This document shows positions 1 through 9,506 of a stretch of DNA of 64,000 nucleotides, one piece after another; the first letter of the stretch is position 1, and each line of letters begins with the position of its first letter. Source of the DNA: Lomentospora prolificans (taxonomy: Eukaryota; Ascomycota; Sordariomycetes; Microascales; Microascaceae). The notes beneath the pieces are model-generated. The model was not told the DNA's origin, ran no database searches, and saw nothing but the letters and a program-made list of their open reading frames with translations. A program made the position numbers and the translations under genes. Where the stretch lies: assembly GCA_029532625.1 (NCBI GenBank), contig JARFXM010000011.1, forward strand, positions 2,294,001-2,358,000, in the 5' to 3' direction.

Positions 1-11
1 TACCACCGGTA

Positions 12-2924
12 ATGGCAAGCGACGGAGAGTCGTCCGCGCCGACGCGGTCGTCGTCACCGAGGAAAGGAAAGGCCAAGGCCACGGAGCACGATCTAAACGA
101 CGATTTATCTGAGGCAACTCCTCTTCTTACAGGATCCGCCCCCACGACCAGATACGACGGCGAACAACCCGCCGACCAAGACCATGCCCAACTCGAGACC
201 ACATCGCGGCGTAGTGCAAGCCGGGCCTCTTCGACTCGATCGCTAAAAAGCACAGCCATCGGGTGGCCGTCTATCGTTGCCGGTGTGACGTTAATATCTA
301 TCACGATTGCCATTATGCTCGTGGCCTTCTTCGTTCCCGCTGCGGTAGAAGAATATGCGAAGCAAGCGGCTGTGCTCGAACCAACGAACCTGTCACTAGA
401 GTCGCTTACGTCGACCGGAGTGCGTGCAAGAGTGCAGGCGAATTTCCGTCTCGACGGCTCTAGGGTCCAACAGGATACGTCTCGGCGGATTGGTCGGGTC
501 GCGACCTGGCTCGTAGGCTCCCTCGGAACAGAGGAGACGCGTGTTGCAGTCTACCTGCCCGAGTACGACAATATTTTGCTAGGGACCGCTATTCTTCCGC
601 CTATGGCTATTAGTGTTACCGATGGCCGTACGACACCGATTGATATCATTGCTGAGCTCACACCCGGTGACACAGATGGGATTCGATCAGTCGCAAATCA
701 GTGGCTTGAGGGAAAGCTGGACCGAGTCAGATTGCTGGGGAAAGCCGATGTTTCACTCAAGACGGGAGTGATCCCCTTGGGGACACACTCCGTCATCGAA
801 TCACTTATTGTTGAAGGTCAATCTCTCTACCGTTCATTCGCGTCGTTATATTTTGGAGAAAAGGTGTTCTTCTGATCGTCGACTATTTTTGGCCAAGTCG
901 TCTTGTTGTCTCCGATTTATTAAACATTTCTCGCACTTCTGTCTTAAAACAAACAAAGGATTCTTTCTGTTTTTGTGCTAATATTTGCCTGCAGCGAACA
1001 AATTGCCCAGCTTGCCAGCGTATAACATCTCACGACTCAGTTTCAGCGACATCCCCGCCTCGGATCCCAATAAACGGGCCGTGGGTGCTAATGTCACCAT
1101 CACATCGTACAACCAGTACCCCGTCGAGCTTGACGTGCCGGAGCTCGGCTTCGAAGTCCTCGTTCCAAACTGCGTTAACTCTGATCCCTTGATTCCGGTA
1201 GCACTGGCTGTTACCGAACCCCTCTCCATCCACGCCAAGTCCGAGGTCTCGGTCAATGTTCATGGCGCGATCGAAGAGCTTCCAGAGTCCCTGGTTCGTG
1301 TATGCCCCGAATCTGGATCCTCTCCTCTGGACGACTTTATCCGTCGTTACCTCGATGGCAAGTCCGCCAAGCTTGTCGTAAGAGGCAGGAAGCTCCCCAA
1401 CTCGGACACTCCCGACTGGATTGGCGAGATCCTTTCTAGCATTGCAGTCCCTGTGCCCTTCCCGGGTCGATCTTTTGATGACCTCATCAAGGAGTTTTCT
1501 TTGACTGATGTGGATTTCCAACTTCCCGACCCAATGGCTGACCCGGACGACGAAGATGAGGACCCCAGGGTCTCGGGAACTGTTCGTGTGGTCGCTGCCC
1601 TACCGAAGGAGCTCAATATCGAACTCAACGTCTCGGACCTCAAGGCGACAGCTGATGTGTATTACAAGAAGCAACGGTTTGGGAAGCTTCAGATCGAGGA
1701 TTGGCAGCCGGCCAATTCCACGAGATTGGACGATCCAGCAAGCGGCGAAGCGTCCTTGATTATCAACTCCCGCGTAGAGGACGTGCCTCTCCATATCACG
1801 GACTCAAATGTCTTTACTCAGGTCCTTCAAGCGCTGATCTTTGGCGGCAAGGACGTCCTTCTTGACATCAAGGCGCTTGTGGATATCAAGGTGGAAACAG
1901 CGCTCGGCGAGCTGGTGCTGAATAAGGTTCCCACGGAGGGAAAGATCCCAGTAAAACGTCCGTCTTTGCTCCACTAACCCCCTCGGTACGCACCGAAGAC
2001 CTCGCGGGTTTCCTTTCGACGCTGAGGTATCTCTTAGCACTTTCCGGTCTTGTTCCACGAGGTTGAAGTACGTAACTGAATAGGCTAATATTTTGGCTTA
2101 TAGATCTGCCGAAAGGCTCATTGAGCCAAATTCATCCAAGCGTGGGCACTGTCAGAGTGCAGAAGACCACCAACTCGGCAATTCACATCGAAGCCCGAGT
2201 CAATATCACGAACCCGGCGCCTTACTCCGCTACTGTGCCATTTTTCACCATCAACGTGATCAAGGATGGCACAGTTATTGGAGAAGCCACTATTCGGAAT
2301 GCTCGGGTCGTGCCGGGTAAAAATGAGAATCTGCTGGTATCAGCAATTTGGGAACCCACTCGAGGAGGTGAAGAGGGGAGGAAGATTGGCACGGATTTGA
2401 TTTCAGGATATATTTCAGGCCACAACATTACAATCGGCGCAAAAACTCACCGCGGCAGTATCCCTTCAGCACCCGCGATCGGTGAGGCGCTCTCGAAGCT
2501 CAACATTGAGGTGTTGGCGCCGCGACTCAACCTACCTTCGGATGACCCTGAGGACAAGGGACGGTTCATTCGAGACGCTACCTTTCACATATTTTCATCT
2601 ACAGCCACGTTTACACTTGTTTCGCCGTTCGAGTACAACACACTACTCATCGAATGGGTCAATGCAACCGCATATTACAACCACACCGAGCCCGTCGGAC
2701 ACATTGAGTACGACGAGTCCTTTGCCGTGCCGCCTGGAGCGACCAAGACGCCGCGACTACCTGTCGAGTGGTCAGTTGGCTCGGTCGGGTACGACGCCGT
2801 GAGGAAGGCTCTCGGCGGCACCCTGAAGCTAGACGCCAAGGCTGATGTTACTGTCAGATTAGGTCAGTACAGGGAGACGGTGTGGTACATTGGCGAGGGT
2901 ATCGGTGCGTCAATACGCCCTTGA
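12..2924 (+). CDS. TAG1: Tag1-like vacuolar membrane protein, 3 exons, 862 aa
   Basis: Exons 12-816, 995-1957 and 2104-2924 close in phase to 862 residues. The donors (GTCAAT, GTCCGT) are weak but are the only ones found that keep frame. An N-terminal disordered cytosolic tail carries an acidic dileucine motif (EATPLL, about residues 34-39). One membrane helix follows (about 85-109). The rest is a long lumenal part with repeated beta-rich LEA-2-like/DUF3712 segments, for example around LPSLPAYNISRL and SLSQIHPSVGTV. This is the layout of fungal Tag1-type proteins; yeast Tag1 is a vacuolar protein needed to terminate autophagy. The dileucine signal fits vacuolar delivery. The family call rests on recall of architecture, and the function is inferred from yeast. 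The start codon lies 12 nt from the window edge, so the promoter is not visible. Confidence 0.72.
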
Positions 2925-3670
2925 GTAGCCTATGACTCAGTGCATATTAGCGAGGACGTCCCGATCCTTTTCCCATGTTCATTTTCCTTATTGTCGCTCT
3001 TTGACTTTTTGTTTCCATGTCTTTAGACTATACAATTTTAGCGTCGGAGTCGGGGTTTATCAAACTTGGCTTTGGAGTATGGAATTACTAGACGCCCATT
3101 CGCCTAGAGGGCTTTACACCTACATACAACAACGAGAAATCAGATCAGATCAATTGTTATCTAGGATTATCGGGATTTTTGAGGGGTCTTGACGGGATCG
3201 GGTTTGATTCGGGAATAGAGTAAAGATCCATTATACTCAGTATGAAATTACATAAGCGATATCGGTCACGATATTCTGGAGAGCGACATCCTTAAAACAG
3301 GACCTAACCTGACTTTGTGTATCTCCATCACGCGTCTCCAAAGCCAACTTTGGGCGGAAGGCTGGGACTCATTAACAACAGATATTGTTGACCTTCAGAC
3401 TGTCGGGGAAAGAAATTTTGTCCACTGGGGCTTGATTATTCTCATCCATTAATCTTCCAGCCAATACTCTCTCGAGTACACTCAGATTACAGCATAGCTC
3501 TCACGACGTCACAAGCACACTCGGATCCGAGAAGAAGCATCCACAGCCAAGAAAACCCTCTCCCCCCCAAAACCAAAACCAAATCCAAATCCACACCCAT
3601 CCACGGAAATCCCTCAGAACCCAGCAAAGAACAGCCCAAACCCGAAGAGGCGGCACCATAATCCAACAAG
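2925..3670. other. intergenic: 3' region of TAG1-like gene and leader of the small membrane-protein gene
   Basis: No supported gene. The last 150 bases before the ATG at 3671 are poor in T and rich in A and C, typical of a fungal 5' leader. Short open frames here on both strands lack any recognisable protein character. Confidence 0.5.
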
Positions 3671-3847
3671 ATGGCGCTAGAAATGTACGGCTACAGCCCG
3701 CGGACGCGCAAGCCGCCGCAGCTCATCGCGGCGTGGATCTCGGTGCTTTTGCTGGTCTTTTTCATGACGTGGTATCTTACGGCGGGGAATAGCGGCGAGG
3801 GGAGGGTGATTGAGGTGCAGGGGGCGAAGTTTAGGAAGGTTCCATGA
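3671..3847 (+). CDS. small single-pass membrane protein, 58 aa, unknown function
   Basis: An uninterrupted frame runs ATG to TGA with a proline- and basic-rich N-terminus (SPRTRKPPQ). A clear hydrophobic helix follows at about residues 19-38 (LIAAWISVLLLVFFMTWYL). The tail is short and polar with basic residues (AKFRKVP). The positive-inside rule puts the N-terminus in the cytosol or matrix. G/C is strongly preferred at third positions as in neighbouring genes, and an A/C-rich leader precedes the ATG. I do not recognise the family. It may be a small ER or mitochondrial inner-membrane protein. The alternative is a chance frame, but hydrophobicity, codon bias and leader argue against that. Confidence 0.6.
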   Translation: MALEMYGYSPRTRKPPQLIAAWISVLLLVFFMTWYLTAGNSGEGRVIEVQGAKFRKVP

Positions 3848-4397
3848 AAGAAGGAGAAAAAGGGGAGTGTATTTGATTCTCGGGTGTTAAGGGTTTACTC
3901 CTGTGTTGAGAGGCGTGTGGATTAACAACTGTAATGGGATTGTCCAGGATTTACCTTATGAGGATCTGGAGAGATGGATAAAGAAACAAGGTTCTTTATT
4001 CTCTGAGCTGGGTTCGGGCGGAGGCTCCCGTAGGTATTGTTGTTGCGGTTGAGGACAAAGAGGATGGAAACTGTATACTATAAGGAAATGATGAGATGGA
4101 TGATAATAAGACTGTACATCGTTTGTTACCAGTGTTAGCCTTGTGCTTAAAGAGTTGCTGAGATTTGCCATCATCTTTGCTTCAGTTAGTATAAAACTAG
4201 CCAAGTTTCTCCATGAGAGCCTCACTCACAGATAGACTGTAACTATACAAAGTGCTTGCGCAAGCTTCACCTCCAACATCATCACAGAGGCGAAGCCATC
4301 AAGTTACAGTAAAAAGGTTACAGTAAAAAAGGAAAAAGAAAGGTAAGTACCGCCCATCCCCCTCCCAAGGATCTCATACCTTCGCAGGATCGACGCC
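3848..4397. other. intergenic, with possible 5'-UTR intron
   Basis: No coding gene seen. A GTAAGT donor at 4343 and a GCAG acceptor ending at 4387 could bound a 45-nt intron in the leader of the next gene, just before its ATG at 4398. A 14-bp direct repeat lies immediately upstream (4303-4330). Confidence 0.4.
4303..4330. repeat. 14-bp tandem duplication in 5' region
   Basis: Two adjacent copies of gttacagtaaaaa followed by g or a (4303-4316 and 4317-4330). It lies about 70 bases upstream of the start of the 453-residue protein. Too short to assign a role. Confidence 0.8.
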
Positions 4398-5759
4398 ATG
4401 GGGCCCCTAGACAAGAAGACCTCCATCTCACCACCCGACCTCAACAAGGCCTTGCCTGCCCTCCCCAACGCGCCGCCCCTCCTCTCCGAGCTACCCTCAA
4501 GAGACTCCGTCTTGCCCAACTTTATACCGGCGCCTCTCCGATCGTTTCCGGACAGGATAGCACATCAGCACATCCAGTTTGCCATGCGTTCCCATCTCCC
4601 CCAGAGCTGCGCGGAGCCGAGCGAATCAGCCAGGTATTATTGCGTTCACGGAATCTACCCAAAGGATGCAGAGGCCGCTGACGAGCCGTGCGCTTGCATT
4701 AGAGACGAAAGCCCGCCTCTTTTTAAAAGACGAAAGGTTGATCTTCGACCTGTTGCAGGGGATAGACCCCTCTTACCCCTTCCGTCGCCCCTTCCGCCTC
4801 GCGCCAGAATGGTACCCACGGGGAAAGTATTCACAGCTGGGCCATCCCGGTCGGGCATCCCCTTTCTTCCGGCACAAGAACACCCAAGACCAGTGTCTGA
4901 ACCGGTCTACCGATACGTCAACGCACAAGGATACGGGCAATACATCGGCGTCCCGAGCCCTCGGCCAAGCGAGCGCAGCATGCGCGCCGAGATCGTCGAC
5001 TCCCCAACTTTAGGGTGGCGGCCGCACAGCCACGACAGGCCCGTAGTAAGCCCCAGCTTCTCAGAGCTGAATCTGAGCGGTTTGCCGATTGGCGCATTAC
5101 TTCGGTCCTTCTTGGAGGAGCTGGGATCCGTGCCCTCCGAAGAGGTCCAGCCATTCTCAACCCCGTGGGGCTCGCAAGGTGAGAACAGTCTGAGCGAGTT
5201 CTTGTCCCCTCCGCTAAGCCCGCTTAGTCTTCCACCGCCAGTTCTCACCAGGTGCGCCAACGAGGAACAAATCCGAGAATCCGGCGAAACCAGCTCTCGG
5301 GGAGTCGACGTATGCAGCATCAGCTACATCGCCCCGCCTATGTATGATACTCGGCCCTGGCACGGTGACACTTTGGACGAAAATACGACAACTCTTGACT
5401 CGGGCGCAAAGACTACTGACGCATCTTACGATGGGTATGCTTGTGCTTGGGGCGACAGCCCACAGCTCGCACAATCCGACAGCTTTACGCTTTCGAGCCA
5501 GGCACACACCAACCCCAACTCACCCCCCAGCTCGTCAGCTCTAGAGAAACTGGTCACCCAGGTGGAAAGAGAGGGCAACGAGCTCGTGAGAGAGTTTGGA
5601 AGAGTAACCAGGGCCGGGGCCGCGACAACGTCGCCAGGCTCATCTACAGCGTACCATAACCTTCCGGAAGTGGACGCCGGCACTAACAGTACGGAGGTGG
5701 AGGCGGTACCACCGACGCCTAGGACAGAGAGGGCGTTCTGGGATGGACGTTGGAGGTAG
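4398..5759 (+). CDS. unknown Pro/Ser-rich, largely disordered protein, 453 aa
   Basis: A single open frame with fungal codon bias. The product is rich in proline and serine and is mostly predicted-disordered by composition. Notable parts are a basic patch FKRRKVD (about residues 109-115) that could be a nuclear localisation signal, SPPLSPLSLPPP, and one likely amphipathic helix near the C-terminus (ALEKLVTQVEREGNELVREF). It ends in FWDGRWR. No enzymatic motif is visible and I do not recognise a family. The start follows a possible leader intron (4343-4387). If that intron joins an upstream coding exon the N-terminus would change, but no such exon is evident. It converges with SART1/SNU66. Confidence 0.6.
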   Translation: MGPLDKKTSISPPDLNKALPALPNAPPLLSELPSRDSVLPNFIPAPLRSFPDRIAHQHIQFAMRSHLPQSCAEPSESARYYCVHGIYPKDAEAADEPCACIRDESPPLFKRRKVDLRPVAGDRPLLPLPSPLPPRARMVPTGKVFTAGPSRSGIPFLPAQEHPRPVSEPVYRYVNAQGYGQYIGVPSPRPSERSMRAEIVDSPTLGWRPHSHDRPVVSPSFSELNLSGLPIGALLRSFLEELGSVPSEEVQPFSTPWGSQGENSLSEFLSPPLSPLSLPPPVLTRCANEEQIRESGETSSRGVDVCSISYIAPPMYDTRPWHGDTLDENTTTLDSGAKTTDASYDGYACAWGDSPQLAQSDSFTLSSQAHTNPNSPPSSSALEKLVTQVEREGNELVREFGRVTRAGAATTSPGSSTAYHNLPEVDAGTNSTEVEAVPPTPRTERAFWDGRWR

Positions 5760-6157
5760 GTATAACTTCGAGCAGAGCACTTGGCAGCCCCGCACGCATC
5801 AACGCCCCCGGGGAAGCGAGTATGACATACCGGGAAGCCTTGTTTGCTTGGCTCGACGACATGGGACATAGGATCAATGGGACAGAGCAGGGTCTGGTCT
5901 GCTCATCGAATTGACTTACCTTTCAGTATCTAGAGGCCCCGTCCGCACGTGTCAGCAAAAACAGTCACATCAACAAAGCATAAAGGTGAGATAAAGTGGT
6001 AAGAATGCACCTTTGTCAAAGAACCTGTATGCCCGTCTTTGAAAATAATAACACCTGCTCCGGCCCAGAAATTTACCCTGTACAATAGACCATTTCCCAA
6101 ACCACTTATTGTTCTCGCAATACTTTTCTTTTCTTTTCCTTTCTTTCTCTTTTTTTT
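5760..6157. other. convergent 3' intergenic region
   Basis: Holds the 3' ends of the unknown protein gene (+) and SNU66 (-). A T-rich tract at about 6125-6160 lies just downstream of the SNU66 stop. No gene seen. Confidence 0.5.
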
Positions 6158-8152
6158 TTACGCAAGTCGCACGCCAGCCTCCCGCCTCTTCTTCAATTGC
6201 TGCGCCGTAACCGAGCTCATGCCCACATTCTGGCTGGCGTCCAGCACACTCTGCGCCTCGCGCCTCTGCTCGTCGGCCATTTTCTTGAGCTTCTTGTCCG
6301 TCTTGCCCTTGCCGCTGCCCTTTCCGTGGAACTGGTGGCTGAGGTGCTTGAAGGCGTCCTTCTGGTTGAGCCGCCGGCCCATCTCGTCCGTATACTTGAT
6401 CTCAAAGGTGGGCTTGAACTCGGCGTTGAAGAGCTCAGCCATCTTGCGCGAGGCGTGCAGGTCGCGCTGAGTGTTTTGCTGGCGCGCAAATTCCTGCTGC
6501 TCGCGCTGGCCCATGCGCTCGAGGCGGCCGCTCTGGCGGTCCCGTTCGCGCTGGTGCCTGGCGGCTTCCTCAATCTCGGCTTCCATGCGCTTCTTTTTGG
6601 CGAGGAATTCTTGCTTCTTGAGGTACGTCTCGTGGCGCTCGGCGCCGTCGGACTCTTTGAGGATACCACGTTCTCGTAGGAGGGAGAGCGTTGCGCCCAT
6701 TCCTCCGGACACAGTCTTTTCTCCAAGGATATCTTCGTCGCCAGATTGCTGCTCTTCTTCCCCCTCCTCCTCCTCCTCCTTTATGGCTTGCTCACGGAGA
6801 TCGTGTTCATCTTGGGTAGGGAGATAGCCTTCCATGGGGACGTCTCCCTCGTCGGAGGGCTCACCCTTGATGGTGGGGGGCTCAGTGGACTGCTTCCGCT
6901 TTCTAGGCCTCTCTTCCTCTTCATCGGGTTTCTTGATGGCAGCTACAAACTCCGATACCTCCCCGATTATAAGACCACCAGCCTCCTCCGGAACCGGTTC
7001 AGCCTCTTCGGATTCCTTTAATTCCTTCACGATATCTTCGGGCCGCAGCCTCTTCCTCTTTTTCAGGGCATTCTTTCGCTGCATAGAAAGAGCGAGTTGT
7101 AGATCATCATCATCGACGAGGTTGGCATCTTCAATCCGTCGCTTCTTCTCATTCGCTTGCGCGCTCGTATCTACATCCATCGTTTGCTCGTCTTCGGGAG
7201 TGGATTCTGGTAGGAGAAAATCTTGAGGATCGTTGGGCTTTTGGCGACTTGACTTGGTCTTTTTCTTCTTGGGCTTCTTGACCTTGATCTCCGATACATC
7301 GAGGTAGTCAGAGGACGGCCGGGCCCCCTCGTCGATGATGTCGAGGTTCACGTTTTGGCTCCTCCCAGTCTTTGCAGGTGCGCTGTCGAGGATGTCCGCC
7401 AATTCAGAAACTGCGCCTTGAGTATCGAGAGTGAAGCGCTTCTTCTTCTCGCCGTAGATCTCTTCGTCGTACTTGGACAACACGTTTGACACGTCCATGT
7501 CGTCCATATCCATGGGGTTATAATCCGTCTTCTTCTTTTTGAGTTCCAGGTTCTTCTTTAGCTTCTCTTGCTCCCTAATACCTAGGTTCTCAAGCTCATC
7601 ACCATCCTCTTCGTACTGGTCTATCGTCGCATCCTTGAGGGTAAGGATCTGCTCGTCTCCATCCATGAATTGCGAAACGTCGTGCGCGACCTTGACACCG
7701 GCAAGATCCCTCGATGTGTATTGGACGGCAGCCGCAGCTTGCGCTTCAGCAGCAGCCTGCTCCTCCTCCAGCCTCCGTAGCTTCGCAATCTTCTTCTGCC
7801 TCTTCTTCTGACCCAACAGCCAGGCTTTCGCATCGAGTTCGTCACCTTCGACGGCGTCTCCGAGGCCCTTGCCTTCCATCACGGCGTGGCGTTGGGCCTT
7901 TTCGCGCGCCTTCTTGATCGCGGCGGCTCGTTCATCGCGTCTCCGCTTGGCGTCTTCCTCTTCGCGGAGCTTCCTGAAATTTTCGCCGGCCTCGGCCATC
8001 CTCGCATCCAGGTAGTCGAGAGGTTCCTCATTGCCACTTGCTTCACTTTCGGAGCCAGAAGCAGCTGCGCCGGGCACAGGCAGGGGTTTCATCCCCAGCT
8101 TGATGCGCAGCTTATTCGTCTCTTCGAGGGTGGCGGCATCCATGATGGGCAA
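6158..8152 (-). CDS. SNU66: SART1/Snu66, U4/U6.U5 tri-snRNP protein, 664 aa
   Basis: A single exon. The N-terminus reads MPIMDAATLEETNKLRIKLG, the conserved SART1 opening in which the helix binding Hub1-type partners and the tri-snRNP begins. A coiled-coil region rich in Arg/Lys/Glu follows (LREEEDAKRRRDERAA), then YTSRDLAGVKVAHDV. The middle is acidic and Lys-rich. The C-terminus is the family block with FKPTFEIKYTDEMGRRLNQK and FHGKGSGKGK. The protein is nuclear and required for tri-snRNP assembly and pre-mRNA splicing. A poly-Glu stretch is encoded by repeated GAG (CTC on the plus strand, about 6760-6780). Either Met1 or Met4 could be the start. Fungal members are near this length, so it looks complete. 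Confidence 0.93.
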   Translation of the reverse strand: MPIMDAATLEETNKLRIKLGMKPLPVPGAAASGSESEASGNEEPLDYLDARMAEAGENFRKLREEEDAKRRRDERAAAIKKAREKAQRHAVMEGKGLGDAVEGDELDAKAWLLGQKKRQKKIAKLRRLEEEQAAAEAQAAAAVQYTSRDLAGVKVAHDVSQFMDGDEQILTLKDATIDQYEEDGDELENLGIREQEKLKKNLELKKKKTDYNPMDMDDMDVSNVLSKYDEEIYGEKKKRFTLDTQGAVSELADILDSAPAKTGRSQNVNLDIIDEGARPSSDYLDVSEIKVKKPKKKKTKSSRQKPNDPQDFLLPESTPEDEQTMDVDTSAQANEKKRRIEDANLVDDDDLQLALSMQRKNALKKRKRLRPEDIVKELKESEEAEPVPEEAGGLIIGEVSEFVAAIKKPDEEEERPRKRKQSTEPPTIKGEPSDEGDVPMEGYLPTQDEHDLREQAIKEEEEEGEEEQQSGDEDILGEKTVSGGMGATLSLLRERGILKESDGAERHETYLKKQEFLAKKKRMEAEIEEAARHQRERDRQSGRLERMGQREQQEFARQQNTQRDLHASRKMAELFNAEFKPTFEIKYTDEMGRRLNQKDAFKHLSHQFHGKGSGKGKTDKKLKKMADEQRREAQSVLDASQNVGMSSVTAQQLKKRREAGVRLA

Positions 8153-9506
8153 ATGTCGTAGGGGAACGTGTGAATGTTAGTGTGTCAGCCCAGGATACCC
8201 TTCTATAACCTGGGGTTATTTCCGGATGCCGGAAAAGGTAAAGGTTCTGTGGCGGAAAAGGCAAGTATCTGAGCCGCAAGATGGTAATCGAAGGTTTCCG
8301 ATGGTAGCCTGAGCTTAGAATTGATATCAGCGCCAATCCAAGACAAAGGCCGTTGCAGGAGATCCGACTTTAGATGGCTTAGGTAATAATATGACATTAC
8401 GTAATCCACGCGCTGACCCGAGCCTATATCACCAAAATTTTCTGCCCTCGCATTTTTCTTCGTTTCTCTTTTCTTTCCAAACATCCGGATCTGTTCCCAG
8501 CTTTCCTCCTGCGCGCTTTGCGTGTTCAGCTGTTGATCGCTAGGGAGGCTCGATCGTCCACTAAGGAGCCACCACTAGTCCCCATGGTGCCAATCGTCCG
8601 ATCGACAGATCCCAGACTGACCGACTTCGTCCAAACCTTCATCCTCCTCTCGGGGAGGTGAGAGTGTAGGACGCTGTTGGGGCAGCTATATTCCGACCCT
8701 CTTTTCCGAGATCATTGATCTATGAGGTTGGGGAAAACCATAGCCTTGCCACATCTCCTACTCTGTGCTTCTGTTTTGCTGTAGTCTTCATCCCAACGCT
8801 CGTTGGTGTGCAGGACCTCGTAGTAAAGCTCCTGGTGCGAGAGCCTCGGAAACCCGTGACATGTCAATCCCGAAAGGACGTTCAATGTTCCCTCAAGGCC
8901 CATCCTATGTTGTTTACCTCGTGCATCCACCTGCTTCGTTCCCCTGGTCACGGCGTGTAACCACTCACGCCAGCCGTCGCTAGAATGAAAAGGCCCGAGA
9001 TGGCGAGGTCATGACACAAATCCCCACTGGCAGGCTGTAGCCAACCACAGTCCATAAATGGGAGATAACCAGCAACCTGCCAAAATGGTGATGCCTCCTG
9101 CAATATAATTTCTGGGGACACCCATCAACGCACGCTACCCAGGATATTTCTTGACTAGTCGCCCCCAGCCCCGGGGTACAAGCGTCAAGTTGCTTGCCTG
9201 TCACAGGCCTAGATGCACGTGGCACACAACTCCGATTGGATCACATGGGTGGCGGCATGGCCAAGCTCAACTCTTTAGATCCGGCCCGTTCTATTCACTG
9301 CCATACTGCTGCTCGTACGAGTACTTTGGTTGGGTATGCTTGAGATCGCGTTCGTTCCAGATACAGAGAATGTATGGCATTAGCGCCGATCATATTCCGT
9401 TGCTTTGCTGCACTCAGTGTCTTCCTCTTCTACTACAGCGACGCGTAGTTGTCTTATAAGTCAAGTCGATCCTGCGGTGCAGCCCCGCGAGTAGGCATTG
9501 CCCAGC
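8153..9506. other. divergent intergenic region between SNU66 and glucoamylase
   Basis: About 1.35 kb without a supportable gene. It should contain both promoters. A TATAA-like box (tcttataag, about 9451-9460) sits roughly 50 bases before the glucoamylase ATG, and a CACGTG core lies near 9215. I looked for clear AmyR-type CGG pairs and found none I would call. Confidence 0.45.
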
